From assembly GCA_947494205.1 (NCBI GenBank), contig CANLUH010000019.1, forward strand, positions 1 through 64,000: DNA of 64,000 nt, written 5' to 3'. The notes under the pieces are model-generated. The model was not told where the DNA came from and made no database searches. It saw only the letters and a program-made list of their open reading frames with translations. How positions within the stretch are numbered: position 1 is the stretch's first letter; every line of letters begins with the position of its first letter. Of the stretch, positions 33,763 to 43,656 are shown piece by piece. This stretch comes from an uncultured Flavobacteriaceae bacterium. Its GTDB lineage: Bacteria; Bacteroidota; Bacteroidia; Flavobacteriales; Flavobacteriaceae. A program made the position numbers and the translations under genes.

Positions 33763-35763
33763 ATGTCGGAAGAAACACGAGCACTTAACTTTATAGAGCA
33801 TATAATTGAAGAAGATTTAGCCAACGGACTCCCTAAAAACAACTTACGTTTTAGATTTCCACCAGAACCAAATGGCTATTTACATATAGGTCATACTAAG
33901 GCTATAGGTATTAGTTTTGGTTTAGGAGAACGCTATAATGCGCCAGTAAATCTTAGGTTTGACGATACAAACCCATCTAAAGAAGAACAGGAGTATGTAG
34001 ACGCTATAAAAGAAGATATCTCTTGGTTAGGTTACAAATGGGCAGAAGAATGTTACTCTTCAGATTATTTTCAGACCCTTTACGATTGGGCAATAGAATT
34101 AATAAAAGAAGGTAAAGCCTATATAGATTCGCAATCTAGTGAAGCTATGGCAGAACAAAAAGGAACACCAACACAACCAGGTGTAGATGGCCCTTATAGA
34201 AATAGAACCATTGAAGAAAACCTAGATTTATTCGAAAGAATGAAAAACGGAGAATTCGACGAAGGTTCGCACATTTTACGAGCAAAAATAGACATGCAGC
34301 ACCCTAATATGTTAATGCGTGATCCTATTATGTATCGTATATTAAAAGCACACCATCACCGCACAGCAAACGATTGGTGTATTTACCCAATGTACGATTG
34401 GACACACGGAGAAAGTGATTATGTAGAACAGATTTCACACTCCTTATGTTCTTTAGAATTTAAGCCACACAGAGAACTTTACGATTGGTTTTTAGACCAA
34501 GTAGTAGATACCAATAAACTTAGACCAAAACAGCGCGAATTTGCACGCTTAAACCTAAGTTATACCATAATGAGTAAGCGTAAACTTTTAAAACTGGTAG
34601 AAGACGGTATTGTATCTGGGTGGGATGATCCAAGAATGCCAACCATTTCAGGTTTACGTCGTCGTGGTTATACACCAGCAGCGATTAAAAACTTTGTAGA
34701 AAAAGCAGGAGTAGCAAAACGTGAAAACATAATAGAAGTTTCTCTATTAGAATTTTGTATTCGTGAAGATTTAAATAAAAAAGCAGCACGAGTTATGGCT
34801 GTTTTAAACCCTATTAAGTTAGTAATTACGAATTATCCAGAAGATAAAGAAGAATGGTTAGAAGCAGAAAATAATCCAGAAGATGAAACTGCAGGATTTA
34901 GAAAAGTACCTTTTTCTCGTGAGTTATATATAGAAAAAGAAGACTTTAAAGAAGAAGCAGGTAGTAAGTTTTTTAGATTAAAATTAGGAGGCGAAGTAAG
35001 ATTAAAAAACGCTTATATTATAAAAGCTGAAACTGTTGAAAAAGATGCTAACGGAAACATTACACAAATAAACTGTACCTATTCTACAGATACCGAAAAA
35101 CGAGTAAAAGGAACCTTACATTGGGTGTCTATTAAACATGCTGTTAAAGCTGAGGTTAGAGAATATGATCGTTTATTTAGCGATGAAGCACCAGATAGTC
35201 ATGAGGATAAAAGTTTTATGGACTTTATAAACCCTAATTCTTTAAAAGTAATAGAAGCCTTTGTAGAACCTAGTTTAGTAGATGCTAAAGTAGGGGAGCA
35301 GTTTCAGTTTCAAAGAATAGGTTATTTTAATGTCGATAACGATTCTAAAGAAAACAATTTAGTATTTAATAAAACAGTTGGTTTAAGAGATTCTTGGGCA
35401 AAAGTAAAGCCTAAACAAAATAATACTAATAATAATCAACAAAAACCACAACAACAGCAATCGCAACGTAAAGCAATAGATGTTATAAAACAATTAGGTA
35501 AAAAATACACGAACTTACCAGAAGAAAAACAACAAAAAGTAAAGGCAGAAATACAAGAATTAGCTACAAAAGTGAGTTATGAAGAATTAGAACCACTATT
35601 TGGAACTGCAGCTAAAAAAGTAGGAACACGTATAGCAGCAATGCTTACTTTAGGTGTATTATTAAATAACGGATTAGCTAAAAACGAAGCTATAGAAGCA
35701 TTTATAACTAAAGCACTAGAAGACAAAAACGAATTACTTGTAGCAGAAACTAAAGCGTTGTAA
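33763..35763 (+). CDS. glnS: Glutaminyl-tRNA synthetase with C-terminal YqeY-like extension
   Basis: The start used is the ATG at 33763 (MSEETRALNF); the upstream in-frame GTG would add seven unlikely residues. The 666-aa enzyme charges tRNA-Gln. The catalytic core holds GYLHIGHTKAIG (HIGH) and IMSKRKL (the KMSKS equivalent). The anticodon-binding beta-barrels run to about residue 545. A Gln/Asn-rich linker then leads to about 100 residues (KAIDVIKQLGKKYTNLPEEK to the end) that resemble the YqeY/GatB tail domain. That domain probably assists tRNA binding. The length exceeds E. coli GlnS (554 aa) because of this tail. Confidence 0.95.
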   Translation: MSEETRALNFIEHIIEEDLANGLPKNNLRFRFPPEPNGYLHIGHTKAIGISFGLGERYNAPVNLRFDDTNPSKEEQEYVDAIKEDISWLGYKWAEECYSSDYFQTLYDWAIELIKEGKAYIDSQSSEAMAEQKGTPTQPGVDGPYRNRTIEENLDLFERMKNGEFDEGSHILRAKIDMQHPNMLMRDPIMYRILKAHHHRTANDWCIYPMYDWTHGESDYVEQISHSLCSLEFKPHRELYDWFLDQVVDTNKLRPKQREFARLNLSYTIMSKRKLLKLVEDGIVSGWDDPRMPTISGLRRRGYTPAAIKNFVEKAGVAKRENIIEVSLLEFCIREDLNKKAARVMAVLNPIKLVITNYPEDKEEWLEAENNPEDETAGFRKVPFSRELYIEKEDFKEEAGSKFFRLKLGGEVRLKNAYIIKAETVEKDANGNITQINCTYSTDTEKRVKGTLHWVSIKHAVKAEVREYDRLFSDEAPDSHEDKSFMDFINPNSLKVIEAFVEPSLVDAKVGEQFQFQRIGYFNVDNDSKENNLVFNKTVGLRDSWAKVKPKQNNTNNNQQKPQQQQSQRKAIDVIKQLGKKYTNLPEEKQQKVKAEIQELATKVSYEELEPLFGTAAKKVGTRIAAMLTLGVLLNNGLAKNEAIEAFITKALEDKNELLVAETKAL

Positions 35764-35783
35764 TTCAATTATATTATATAATT

Positions 35784-35816
35784 AAAACCTCGAAATTTAT
35801 ATTTCGAGGTTTTTTT
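35784..35816 (+). terminator. Terminator after glnS
   Basis: AAAACCTCGAAAT pairs with ATTTCGAGGTTTT around a four-base loop and is followed by T's, 21 bases after the glnS stop. Confidence 0.9.
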
Positions 35817-35853
35817 GTACATTGAAACCACTAACTTAAAAACAATCTAAACT

Positions 35854-36336
35854 ATGGACTTTAATCCTTATGCAATTATAGTTGCAGCAATTGTACCTAT
35901 TTTTATAGGTTTCGTATGGTATAATCCTAAAACATTTGGAAACGCATGGATGAAAGCTTCTGGCGTAACAGAAGAGCAATTAAAAAAAGGAAACATGGCT
36001 GTTATTTTTGGAGTAACATTAGTGTTATCTTTTTTACTAGCATTCTTTATTCAAACATTAACAACCCATCAAATGGGAGCGTTTAGCTTAATGGGAGGCG
36101 ACCCAGAATTAGCAAAGCCATCTTACCATGCTTTTATGGAAGATTATAAAGATGCCTTTAGAACCTACAAGCACGGTGCCTTACATGGTGTTTTAGCGGG
36201 TGTATTTTTATTCTTTCCAGTAATTGCAATTAATGCATTATTCGAGCGAAGAAGCTGGAAATATATTTTTATAAATAGTGGCTATTGGATTGTCTCTTTT
36301 GCAGCTATGGGAGCCATAGTTTGCGGTTGGGTATAA
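35854..36336 (+). CDS. DUF1761-family membrane protein
   Basis: This 160-aa protein has four hydrophobic helices. The family look is clear from VPIFIGFVWYNPKTFGNAWM near the N-terminus, ALHGVLAGVFLFFPVIAINALFE in the third helix, and the closing FAAMGAIVCGW. DUF1761 members are small membrane proteins of unknown function. It stands alone between two terminator-like regions. Confidence 0.85.
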   Translation: MDFNPYAIIVAAIVPIFIGFVWYNPKTFGNAWMKASGVTEEQLKKGNMAVIFGVTLVLSFLLAFFIQTLTTHQMGAFSLMGGDPELAKPSYHAFMEDYKDAFRTYKHGALHGVLAGVFLFFPVIAINALFERRSWKYIFINSGYWIVSFAAMGAIVCGWV

Positions 36337-36454
36337 CATAAACTAAATACATAATTAAGAAATTATCTTAAAAGCTTTTATAATTTAAGTAGCATTAATG
36401 TAACGTTAAGCTACTTTTTTAGACTTTTAAGATAGTTTCTTTTTCTTTTTATAA

Positions 36455-37612
36455 TTGATAGATTTTAAAATTTACAACACCATAGAAGCACTTCCAGAAT
36501 CTTGGGATGCTCTGCCTGTTCGCGATATTTTTTTAAAACGGTCGTTTTTAAAAGGATTAGAATATTCTGCTCCCAAAAATATTTCATCATATTACCTAGG
36601 TATTTTTAAAAACCAAAAACTCATTGGCATTGCTATTATACAGCGTGTTGAAATGTATTTAGAAGATATTTTTAGAAACACGTCTTCTAACAGATTAAAA
36701 CAATTAGCTAAACGCGCCATATCTAAAATTGTTAGAGGTAATGCCTTAATAGTTGGTAATTTAATGCATACAGGACAACACAGCTTGTTTTTTATAGAAG
36801 AAGAGATAAGCTATAAAGCCTACTTAGATGTTGTTTTTAAAGCCCTAAAATCGCTTCAAAAACAAATAAAAACAGATTACAATAAAAAAGTAAGGATTAT
36901 TGCTTTTAAAGATTATTTTGAAACAGATGCTATACATAACAATATAGCTACATTTAAAGCTAATAATCTATACAAAGTACAAGTACAACCCAATATGTTG
37001 TTTCCAATAAAAGAAGATTGGATAACACCAGAAGATTATATAGCAGCATTCACAAAAAAATATAGAAAACGTTATAAAACGGCCAAAAAGAAAAGTAATA
37101 CTATTGTTCGTAAAGAGTTAACTACTGAAGACATAAAGGCTAATGAAACAGAGTTGTATAAATTATATAAAAATGTGTCAGACAATGCGAGAGTGAATTC
37201 TTTTATTTTGTCTGAAAATCATTTCTATGCTTTAAAACAAGAACTTAAAAATAACTTTAAGGTTTTTGCTTATTTTTTAAATGAAGAACTTGTTGGGTTT
37301 TATACACTAATTTTAAATTATAATACACTTGAAACTTACTTTTTAGGATATAATAAAGCATTACAACATCAGCATCAAATGTATTTAAACATGTTGTATG
37401 ATATGGCTTGCTTTGCCATAAAACATAAATTTAAAACCATTGTATATGCTAGAACTGCTATGGAAATTAAAAGCTCTATAGGCGCAAAACCTAATATGAT
37501 GCATATTTACATGAAGCACACTAATAATTTTATTGCAAACACTATTTTAAAACTCATTGTAAAGTACTTAAACCCTGTAAAAGAGTGGACCGAAAGACAT
37601 CCGTTTAGTTAA
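36455..37612 (+). CDS. GNAT/FemAB-like acyltransferase
   Basis: This 385-aa protein resembles the two-domain GNAT-type (BioF2/FemAB-like) acyltransferases of Bacteroidota. The C-terminal half carries YIAAFTKKYRKRYKTAKKKS, FVYFL-type strands (FKVFAYFLNEELVGFYTLI) and ARTAMEIKSSIGAKP, typical of the acceptor-binding part. The N-terminal half has KNQKLIGIAIIQ. The substrate is unknown. The start is TTG at 36455 (MIDFKIYN), as no ATG occurs in the first 60 codons. It converges on the lipoprotein gene, leaving only a few bases between. Confidence 0.72.
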   Translation: MIDFKIYNTIEALPESWDALPVRDIFLKRSFLKGLEYSAPKNISSYYLGIFKNQKLIGIAIIQRVEMYLEDIFRNTSSNRLKQLAKRAISKIVRGNALIVGNLMHTGQHSLFFIEEEISYKAYLDVVFKALKSLQKQIKTDYNKKVRIIAFKDYFETDAIHNNIATFKANNLYKVQVQPNMLFPIKEDWITPEDYIAAFTKKYRKRYKTAKKKSNTIVRKELTTEDIKANETELYKLYKNVSDNARVNSFILSENHFYALKQELKNNFKVFAYFLNEELVGFYTLILNYNTLETYFLGYNKALQHQHQMYLNMLYDMACFAIKHKFKTIVYARTAMEIKSSIGAKPNMMHIYMKHTNNFIANTILKLIVKYLNPVKEWTERHPFS

Positions 37613-37619
37613 AAAGGGT

Positions 37620-38366
37620 TTAGTTAAAAATAACAACATCGTCTATCCAAACGGTTCTTTGTCCGCCACCGTTTTGATAATCTGCCCAACCTAAACTTAA
37701 AGTATCGAAAATTGGGAATATCCATTTGTTATCTAATTCATTTTTAACACAACCTTCACCATAATTAACAACGGTTATTTCCTTAATTAAAATAGTGTTT
37801 AACCATAACTTCATGGTGTTAGTATTACCATTAAAATACCATTTTATGGTAAACCATTCTTTTTCTGGAATCTTAGTATTGCTATGTTGCCAACAATCGG
37901 TTTTTACACCCTTAGTATCGTAATTAGCCATAAACTGTTTATGGTGTTGTCCGCCGTATCGAACTTCTGCAGTGTAATCTTTATTTTTTACAGTACCAGA
38001 AGCTTGTAAAAAAGTCCAATGAATACCATCTTTAGAAGCTTCATTAACATACATTTTAAAAGTGCCGCCAAAACTGTTTTCAACAACAGGAAAAATTGAT
38101 TTTAAGTTAATAAACGCATGATTACTAAAACCTTCTCCTGTATTAAACTTTATAGATTGTTTACCAGAAAATCCTTTAGTAGTATCTATTGTAATATTGC
38201 CTTTACCAGAAGTACTCCAAGTGTTTTCTAGTGCTATTTTATTTTTATAAGATTCAAAATTGTCCTCAAAGACCACATTGTTTTTTGTGCTACATGAGCA
38301 TAAAATAATAGTTAATAAACTAATTAATACAGTAATTGAAATGCTGAGGTTTTTATGATATTTCAA
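37620..38366 (-). CDS. Lipoprotein with a concanavalin-like lectin/glycan-binding fold
   Basis: This 248-aa protein begins with a lipoprotein signal (LLTIILCSCS), so it is anchored in the outer or inner membrane. The remainder is beta-rich: VFEDNFESYKN, GFSGKQSIKFN, WFTIKWYFNGN, TMKLWLNTILIKEI and WIDDVVIF. This fits a concanavalin A-like jelly roll of the kind found in polysaccharide lyases and glycan-binding proteins. Catalytic residues cannot be assigned. Glycan binding is inferred. Confidence 0.6.
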   Translation of the reverse strand: MKYHKNLSISITVLISLLTIILCSCSTKNNVVFEDNFESYKNKIALENTWSTSGKGNITIDTTKGFSGKQSIKFNTGEGFSNHAFINLKSIFPVVENSFGGTFKMYVNEASKDGIHWTFLQASGTVKNKDYTAEVRYGGQHHKQFMANYDTKGVKTDCWQHSNTKIPEKEWFTIKWYFNGNTNTMKLWLNTILIKEITVVNYGEGCVKNELDNKWIFPIFDTLSLGWADYQNGGGQRTVWIDDVVIFN

Positions 38367-38447
38367 AAGTAAAGGGTATAAAAAAACTGTTTTAAAGCTA
38401 TAAAAATAACTATAAAACAGTTCTTTAATTACATTAAAAAGAATTTA

Positions 38448-39380
38448 TTAATTCTCTTTATTTAGTTTTTTATTTAGTTTAGCTTCTTTCATAGCTTCAC
38501 CAATTTCATTACTTGCTGCAAAACTAGCAACCATATCGTTAAGCATATTACTTCCCGCTTGTGGCGAGTTAGGTAACAGTATTAAATTGCTATTAGTTTC
38601 GCTACCAATGGCTTGTAACGTATCATAATGTTGTGTTACTACAATTAAAGCAGAAGCTTCTTGAGAGTTAATACCAACTTTATTTAATACCTCTACAGAC
38701 TCTTCCAATCCACGAGCAATTTCGCGACGTTGATCTGCAATACCTTGTCCTTGTAAACGCTTACTTTCTGCTTCAGCTTTTGCTTTTTCTACAATTAAAA
38801 TACGTTGCGCATCACCTTCATACTGTGCAGCCGTTTTTTCTCTATCTGCAGCATTAATTCTGTTCATCGCCTCTTTTACTTGAGCATCTGGATCAATATC
38901 TGTTACTAAAGTTTTAATAATATCGTAACCGTAGTCTAACATGGCTTCATTAAGCTCAGATTTTACAGCAATAGCAATATCATCTTTCTTTAAAAATACA
39001 TCATCAAGAATCATTTTTGGTACTTCGGCACGTACAACATCAAATACATAAGACGTAATTTGATCATGCGGATAATCTAATTTATAAAAAGCATCTTCAA
39101 CCTTCATTTTTATTACTTTATACTGTACAGATACTTTTAAACGTACAAATACATCATCTTTAGTCTTCGTTTCTATGATAACATCTAATTGTTGAATTTT
39201 TAAACTTAAACGACCAGCAATTCTGTCTACTATAGGAATTTTAAACTGTAATCCAGATTGACGAATACTTTGAAATTTACCGAAACGTTCTATAACGGCT
39301 GCAGACTGCTGTTTAACAGTGAATATTGAAGAGATTATAATTATCAATACAATAAATACAATTGGAATAATAAATAACAT
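38448..39380 (-). CDS. SPFH/Band 7 (stomatin-like) membrane protein
   Basis: This 310-aa protein has one N-terminal transmembrane helix (LFIIPIVFIVLIIIISSIF). The stomatin pattern follows: QQSAAVIERFGKF, SGLQFKIP, RLSLKIQQLDV, DVFVRLKVSVQYKV, and the long coiled region AAQYEGDAQRILIVEKAKAE. The QGIADQRREIARGLEESVE segment is typical of bacterial slipin/HflC-like proteins. Such proteins form ring or lattice scaffolds on the inner membrane. No NfeD gene is adjacent. Confidence 0.92.
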   Translation of the reverse strand: MLFIIPIVFIVLIIIISSIFTVKQQSAAVIERFGKFQSIRQSGLQFKIPIVDRIAGRLSLKIQQLDVIIETKTKDDVFVRLKVSVQYKVIKMKVEDAFYKLDYPHDQITSYVFDVVRAEVPKMILDDVFLKKDDIAIAVKSELNEAMLDYGYDIIKTLVTDIDPDAQVKEAMNRINAADREKTAAQYEGDAQRILIVEKAKAEAESKRLQGQGIADQRREIARGLEESVEVLNKVGINSQEASALIVVTQHYDTLQAIGSETNSNLILLPNSPQAGSNMLNDMVASFAASNEIGEAMKEAKLNKKLNKEN

Positions 39381-39456
39381 ATAATTTTTTTTAAATGGTT
39401 AGAAAATATTGATTACTAAATTAAGTTATATTTGCGCACTATATACTTAATTTAAT

Positions 39457-40140
39457 ATGAAAAAAATACAATTTATCTTATTAGTAGCTCTAACACTAGG
39501 TTTTGTTACAAATTCTTTTGCACAACCTAAAAATTATCAAATAAAAAATGGTTTTGGCATCTCTGGAGGTATTACACAATATGAGATAATAACCGATAAT
39601 TTTGAAACGACTAAAGGAGAAGGCTGGATAGGAGGAATGTCTGCTACTGTATTGTTGCCACACAGGTGGTACGGTGTAAGTTACGGTATGCAACTATCTG
39701 AAAGTACATTTGGTATTATGGGACGTTTAAATACTACAGATGTAACAGCCCAAGAAATAGAATACAAAGTATTTAAAGCACAATTAGCATTTTTATTTCA
39801 CATAAAACTAGTAGAAGATTTTATTACACTAGATGCTGGTCCGGTTTTACAATACAATAGTAAATTAGAACTTACTGATGATATGCAGGAAGATTATTTT
39901 TTATTAGGTTATAATAATTTAAAAGCACAAGATATCTCAGATATTTCTAATATAAACTTTAATGGAGCTATAGGTTTAAGTGCTGGATTTAGTCTTTTTA
40001 AAGTTAAAGCACAATACCTTTATGGCTTTACAAATATGTTTAGTAAACTAAACGACCAAGATTTAAATATTGGCGATAATAATTCCAAATTTAAAGGGAC
40101 GCAATCTATGTTTGCGATTACAGCTATGATAACATTTTAA
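39457..40140 (+). CDS. Outer-membrane beta-barrel protein
   Basis: This 227-aa protein has a signal peptide (ending NSFAQ). Amphipathic strands alternate with glycine-rich turns and the protein ends in an aromatic residue (MFAITAMITF), as expected for a Bacteroidota outer-membrane beta-barrel of about 8-10 strands. Examples of strands are GFGISGGITQYEI, YGVSYGMQLSE and FKVKAQYLYGF. The function is unknown. A -7-like box TATATTTG lies at 39427-39434. Confidence 0.8.
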   Translation: MKKIQFILLVALTLGFVTNSFAQPKNYQIKNGFGISGGITQYEIITDNFETTKGEGWIGGMSATVLLPHRWYGVSYGMQLSESTFGIMGRLNTTDVTAQEIEYKVFKAQLAFLFHIKLVEDFITLDAGPVLQYNSKLELTDDMQEDYFLLGYNNLKAQDISDISNINFNGAIGLSAGFSLFKVKAQYLYGFTNMFSKLNDQDLNIGDNNSKFKGTQSMFAITAMITF

Positions 40141-40229
40141 CTATTCTATTATAAATTAATGGCTTAAAGTAGGGTTTTGTTGCGTAATGTTGTTTATATT
40201 GATATGTATTAATATAAAATATAACCAAA

Positions 40230-42068
40230 ATGAGACAAAAACTACTTTTACTTTTTGCTTTATTTTTTAGCGTTTCACAGTTTATATCTGCTCAAATTAG
40301 TAGAGAAGATGTGGCTTTAGATTGGCTAATTAAAAACGAAGCAACGCTGGGAATTCAGCCCACACACGATTTCGAAATGCTTTTTAGTAGATCTGGGTTA
40401 TCTGGAGATACTTTTCGTTACTACCAGATGCTAAATGGTGTACAAGTTTATGATGCAGAAGTTACTATTCATGTTTCTAACAACGATGAGGTAACCTTTC
40501 ATGCAAGTACTTACGACAAAACAGTTAGTGCTATAAACACAACACCTTCTATTACATTAGATGAAGCGTTTGAGTTAGCTAAAACTAATTTAAATGTTGT
40601 GGCTTCAGACATTTTGCAAAATACTAATAAACTTTACGTTTATAATAAGCAAGGAGAGACTAAACTTATCTACAGAGTTTACATCCATGCGTATTCTAAA
40701 ACAGGAGCTTGGGAAGTAATGGTAGATGCACAAACAGGAGCCATTATTAGCTCTAAAGATATTGCTTACTATTACAAACACAAGCACGACACAGATAAGG
40801 ATAAAGACAAGGATAAAAAGAAAAAAGAAGCAAAAGCAAATTCTGAAGCTGCAGTAATGGCAACAGGAAGTGGTTTTATTTTCGATACCGATCCTTTAAC
40901 AGCAACTACAAGTGCTTATGGAGGGCAATATGTAGATGGAAATGATGCAACAAATGCAACATTAGACGCTGCAAGAACAGCTGTAACATTATTAGATATA
41001 GAACTTGCTGGAGGTAACTACAGATTAAGAGGTCCTTATACTGAGATTGCTGAGTTAGATTCACCTAACAAAGGATTATTTATACAATCTAGCGATAACT
41101 TTGAATTTAACAGATTTGAAGATGGTTTTGAAGCTGTTAATGTATACTACCATACAGATAAAAGTATGCGTTATATAAACAACGACTTAGGAATCTCTTT
41201 AGCACCACCACAAAACGGAGGTGTTATTCGTTTCGATCCTCATGGAGCTGGTGGAGCAGATAACTCTTTTTATACTGCTGGAACATTAGTTTTTGGTGAA
41301 GGATGTGTAGATGATGGGGAAGATGCAGATGTTATTTTACACGAATTAGGACACGGATTACACGATTGGATTACTAATGGAGGCTTATCTCAAGTAAACG
41401 GATTAAGTGAAGGTTCTGGAGATTACTGGGCAAACTCTTACAAGAGAAACCTGGGACAATGGTCAACAGGAGATGCTGCTAGAAACTGGGTATTTGGCTG
41501 GGACGGTCATAACGTATGCTGGCCAGGACGATCTACTGTATATCCAAACCTTTTTCCAGGAGGACTTGGAGGTGGTATTCATGCAGAAGGACAAATCTGG
41601 GCGAGTTCATTAATGGAAATCTGGGAAATTATAGGACGCGAGCAAACAGATAAAGCCTTTTTAGAAGGATTAGGTATGACTAACGGTGGTACTAACCATG
41701 AACAAGCGGCAACAGCTGTTAGACAAGCTGCAATAGACATGGGATACACTTGTGTAGAAATAGATGCTATAACAGCTAGATTTGAAGCAAGAGGTTATAC
41801 TTTACCAGCATATACATGTGTATTAAGTGTAGATGAATTTGCTGCAAGTAATATCTCTATTTATCCTAACCCTACAAACGGAACAATTACATTAAAAAAC
41901 ATTACACAAGAGTATGATGTTAATGTATATAATATGTTAGGACAAAGTATGAAGCAACAAACAGTTAATAGTGCTTCTAAAACTATAGATGTTACAAACT
42001 TAGCTACAGGTACATACTTTATTAAATTTAAAGGATACGATAAAGTATTAAAGTTTATAAAACTATAA
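40230..42068 (+). CDS. Secreted zinc metalloprotease with type IX secretion C-terminal domain
   Basis: This 612-aa protein has a signal peptide (ending ISAQ). An FTP/PepSY-type propeptide region comes first (YDAEVTIHVSNNDEVTFHAS; IYRVYIHAYSKTGAWEVMVD), then a Lys/Asp-rich linker (about 185-205). The gluzincin core has His371-Glu-x2-His375 in LHELGHGLHDW and a third ligand, Glu394, in GLSEGSGDYW. This resembles thermolysin/fungalysin (M4/M36). The last 75 residues are a T9SS type A sorting domain (IYPNPTNGTITLKN...VYNMLGQ...YFIKF). It is therefore exported to the cell surface or medium and probably self-activated. Confidence 0.88.
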   Translation: MRQKLLLLFALFFSVSQFISAQISREDVALDWLIKNEATLGIQPTHDFEMLFSRSGLSGDTFRYYQMLNGVQVYDAEVTIHVSNNDEVTFHASTYDKTVSAINTTPSITLDEAFELAKTNLNVVASDILQNTNKLYVYNKQGETKLIYRVYIHAYSKTGAWEVMVDAQTGAIISSKDIAYYYKHKHDTDKDKDKDKKKKEAKANSEAAVMATGSGFIFDTDPLTATTSAYGGQYVDGNDATNATLDAARTAVTLLDIELAGGNYRLRGPYTEIAELDSPNKGLFIQSSDNFEFNRFEDGFEAVNVYYHTDKSMRYINNDLGISLAPPQNGGVIRFDPHGAGGADNSFYTAGTLVFGEGCVDDGEDADVILHELGHGLHDWITNGGLSQVNGLSEGSGDYWANSYKRNLGQWSTGDAARNWVFGWDGHNVCWPGRSTVYPNLFPGGLGGGIHAEGQIWASSLMEIWEIIGREQTDKAFLEGLGMTNGGTNHEQAATAVRQAAIDMGYTCVEIDAITARFEARGYTLPAYTCVLSVDEFAASNISIYPNPTNGTITLKNITQEYDVNVYNMLGQSMKQQTVNSASKTIDVTNLATGTYFIKFKGYDKVLKFIKL

Positions 42069-42094
42069 TGTTTTAAGTATTTTTATTAAACATA

Positions 42095-42123
42095 AAAAGA
42101 GCGACCATTTGGTCGCTCTTTTG
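42095..42123. terminator. Bidirectional terminator between the metalloprotease and gltX
   Basis: AAAAGAGCGACC pairs with GGTCGCTCTTTT around ATTT, with A and T tracts on both sides. It ends the protease transcript and can serve convergent gltX. Confidence 0.92.
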
Positions 42124-42144
42124 TTTTATATAGAATTTCTTTTC

Positions 42145-43656
42145 TTATAAAGAATTAACTACTTTTTCTATACGTTTAATCGTTTCGTTTTTACCAATCA
42201 TATACATAATATCAAAAACGTCTGGACCTTGTAAAGCACCAACTAAAGCCAAGCGTAAAGGCATCATAACTTTACCAAAACCAATTTCGTTTTCTGTAAT
42301 CCAACCCTTAACTTCTTTTTGAAGCGATTCTACTTCAAAATCATTAACATTAGATATAATAGTTATTAAAGTAGACATTAAGTCCTTAGTCCCCTCTTTA
42401 AATGCTTTTTTAGAGGCTTTTTCATCATAATTTTCTGGAGCAATAAAGAAGTAGCTACTTAGTTGCCAAAAATCGCTTATAAACGTTGCACGTTCTTTTA
42501 TTAAACCAATAACCATAGCAATATAATTAACATCTATCTCTGCCAATTCAGACTGCTGTGTTTTAAAAGCTTCGGCTAAATCATCATTATTTTGTTCTTG
42601 CATGTAATGGTGATTAAACCATTTTATTTTATCTGGATCAAAACGCGCTCCAGCTTTATTAACACGCTCTAAATCGAAAGCAGTAATTAATTCATCTAAG
42701 CTAAAAAGTTCTTGTTCTGTACCTGGATTCCATCCTAAGAATGCTAGAAAGTTAACAACAGCATCTGCAAAATAACCTTCTTCTTTATAACCAGAAGAAG
42801 TTGCATTATCTTTAGGATCTTTCCATTCTAAAGGAAATACAGGAAAGCCTAACTTATCACCATCACGCTTACTTAATTTCCCTTTTCCTGTAGGCTTTAA
42901 AATTAATGGTAAGTGTGCAAATTCTGGAGCTTCCCAACCAAAAGCAGTGTATAATTGTATATGTAAAGCTAAAGACGGTAACCATTCTTCCCCACGAATA
43001 ACGTGAGAAATTTCCATTAAATGATCATCTACAATATTAGCTAAATGATACGTTGGCATACCATCACTTTTAAAGAGTACTTTATCATCTAAAATGTTAG
43101 TATCTATTTTAATATCGCCACGAATACTGTCTTTAAGATGTAATGTTTCATCTTGAGGAGATTTAAAACGAATAACATAATGGTCTCCATTATCTAATTT
43201 AGCCTGAGTGTCTTCAGTAGAAAGAGACAAAGAATTTTTAAGTTTTAGCCTATTATGCCAGTTATAGATAAATGTTTTACCTTTTGCTTCGTGATCCTTT
43301 CTATGAAAATCTAACTCATCCGAAGTATCAAAAGCATAATATGCATTTCCCGAAGCAATTAATTTATCGGCATATTGTTTGTACAAATGCTTACGCTCGC
43401 TTTGTCTGTAAGGACCAAAGGTTTCGTTTTTACCTGGACCTTCATCAAAAGGAATATTACACCAGTTTAAAGCATCTATTATATAATTTTCAGCACCTTC
43501 TACATAACGATTTTGATCAGTATCTTCTATTCTTAGAATAAAAGTACCATTATGTTTTTTAGCAAATAAATAGTTGAAAAGTGCTGTACGAACTCCTCCA
43601 ATATGTAAAGGTCCTGTAGGACTTGGTGCAAAACGCACCCTAACATTTTTAGACAT
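42145..43656 (-). CDS. gltX: Glutamyl-tRNA synthetase
   Basis: The start is taken at the ATG giving MSKNVRVRFAPSP (43656); an in-frame upstream codon would add eight residues not typical of the family. The 503-aa class I enzyme charges tRNA-Glu. HIGH appears as SPTGPLHIGGVRTALFNYLF, and KMSKS as KGKLSKRDG. The C-terminal helical anticodon-binding domain runs from about 330. Since glnS is also present, direct Gln-tRNA charging operates and GltX is likely discriminating. Confidence 0.96.
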   Translation of the reverse strand: MSKNVRVRFAPSPTGPLHIGGVRTALFNYLFAKKHNGTFILRIEDTDQNRYVEGAENYIIDALNWCNIPFDEGPGKNETFGPYRQSERKHLYKQYADKLIASGNAYYAFDTSDELDFHRKDHEAKGKTFIYNWHNRLKLKNSLSLSTEDTQAKLDNGDHYVIRFKSPQDETLHLKDSIRGDIKIDTNILDDKVLFKSDGMPTYHLANIVDDHLMEISHVIRGEEWLPSLALHIQLYTAFGWEAPEFAHLPLILKPTGKGKLSKRDGDKLGFPVFPLEWKDPKDNATSSGYKEEGYFADAVVNFLAFLGWNPGTEQELFSLDELITAFDLERVNKAGARFDPDKIKWFNHHYMQEQNNDDLAEAFKTQQSELAEIDVNYIAMVIGLIKERATFISDFWQLSSYFFIAPENYDEKASKKAFKEGTKDLMSTLITIISNVNDFEVESLQKEVKGWITENEIGFGKVMMPLRLALVGALQGPDVFDIMYMIGKNETIKRIEKVVNSL

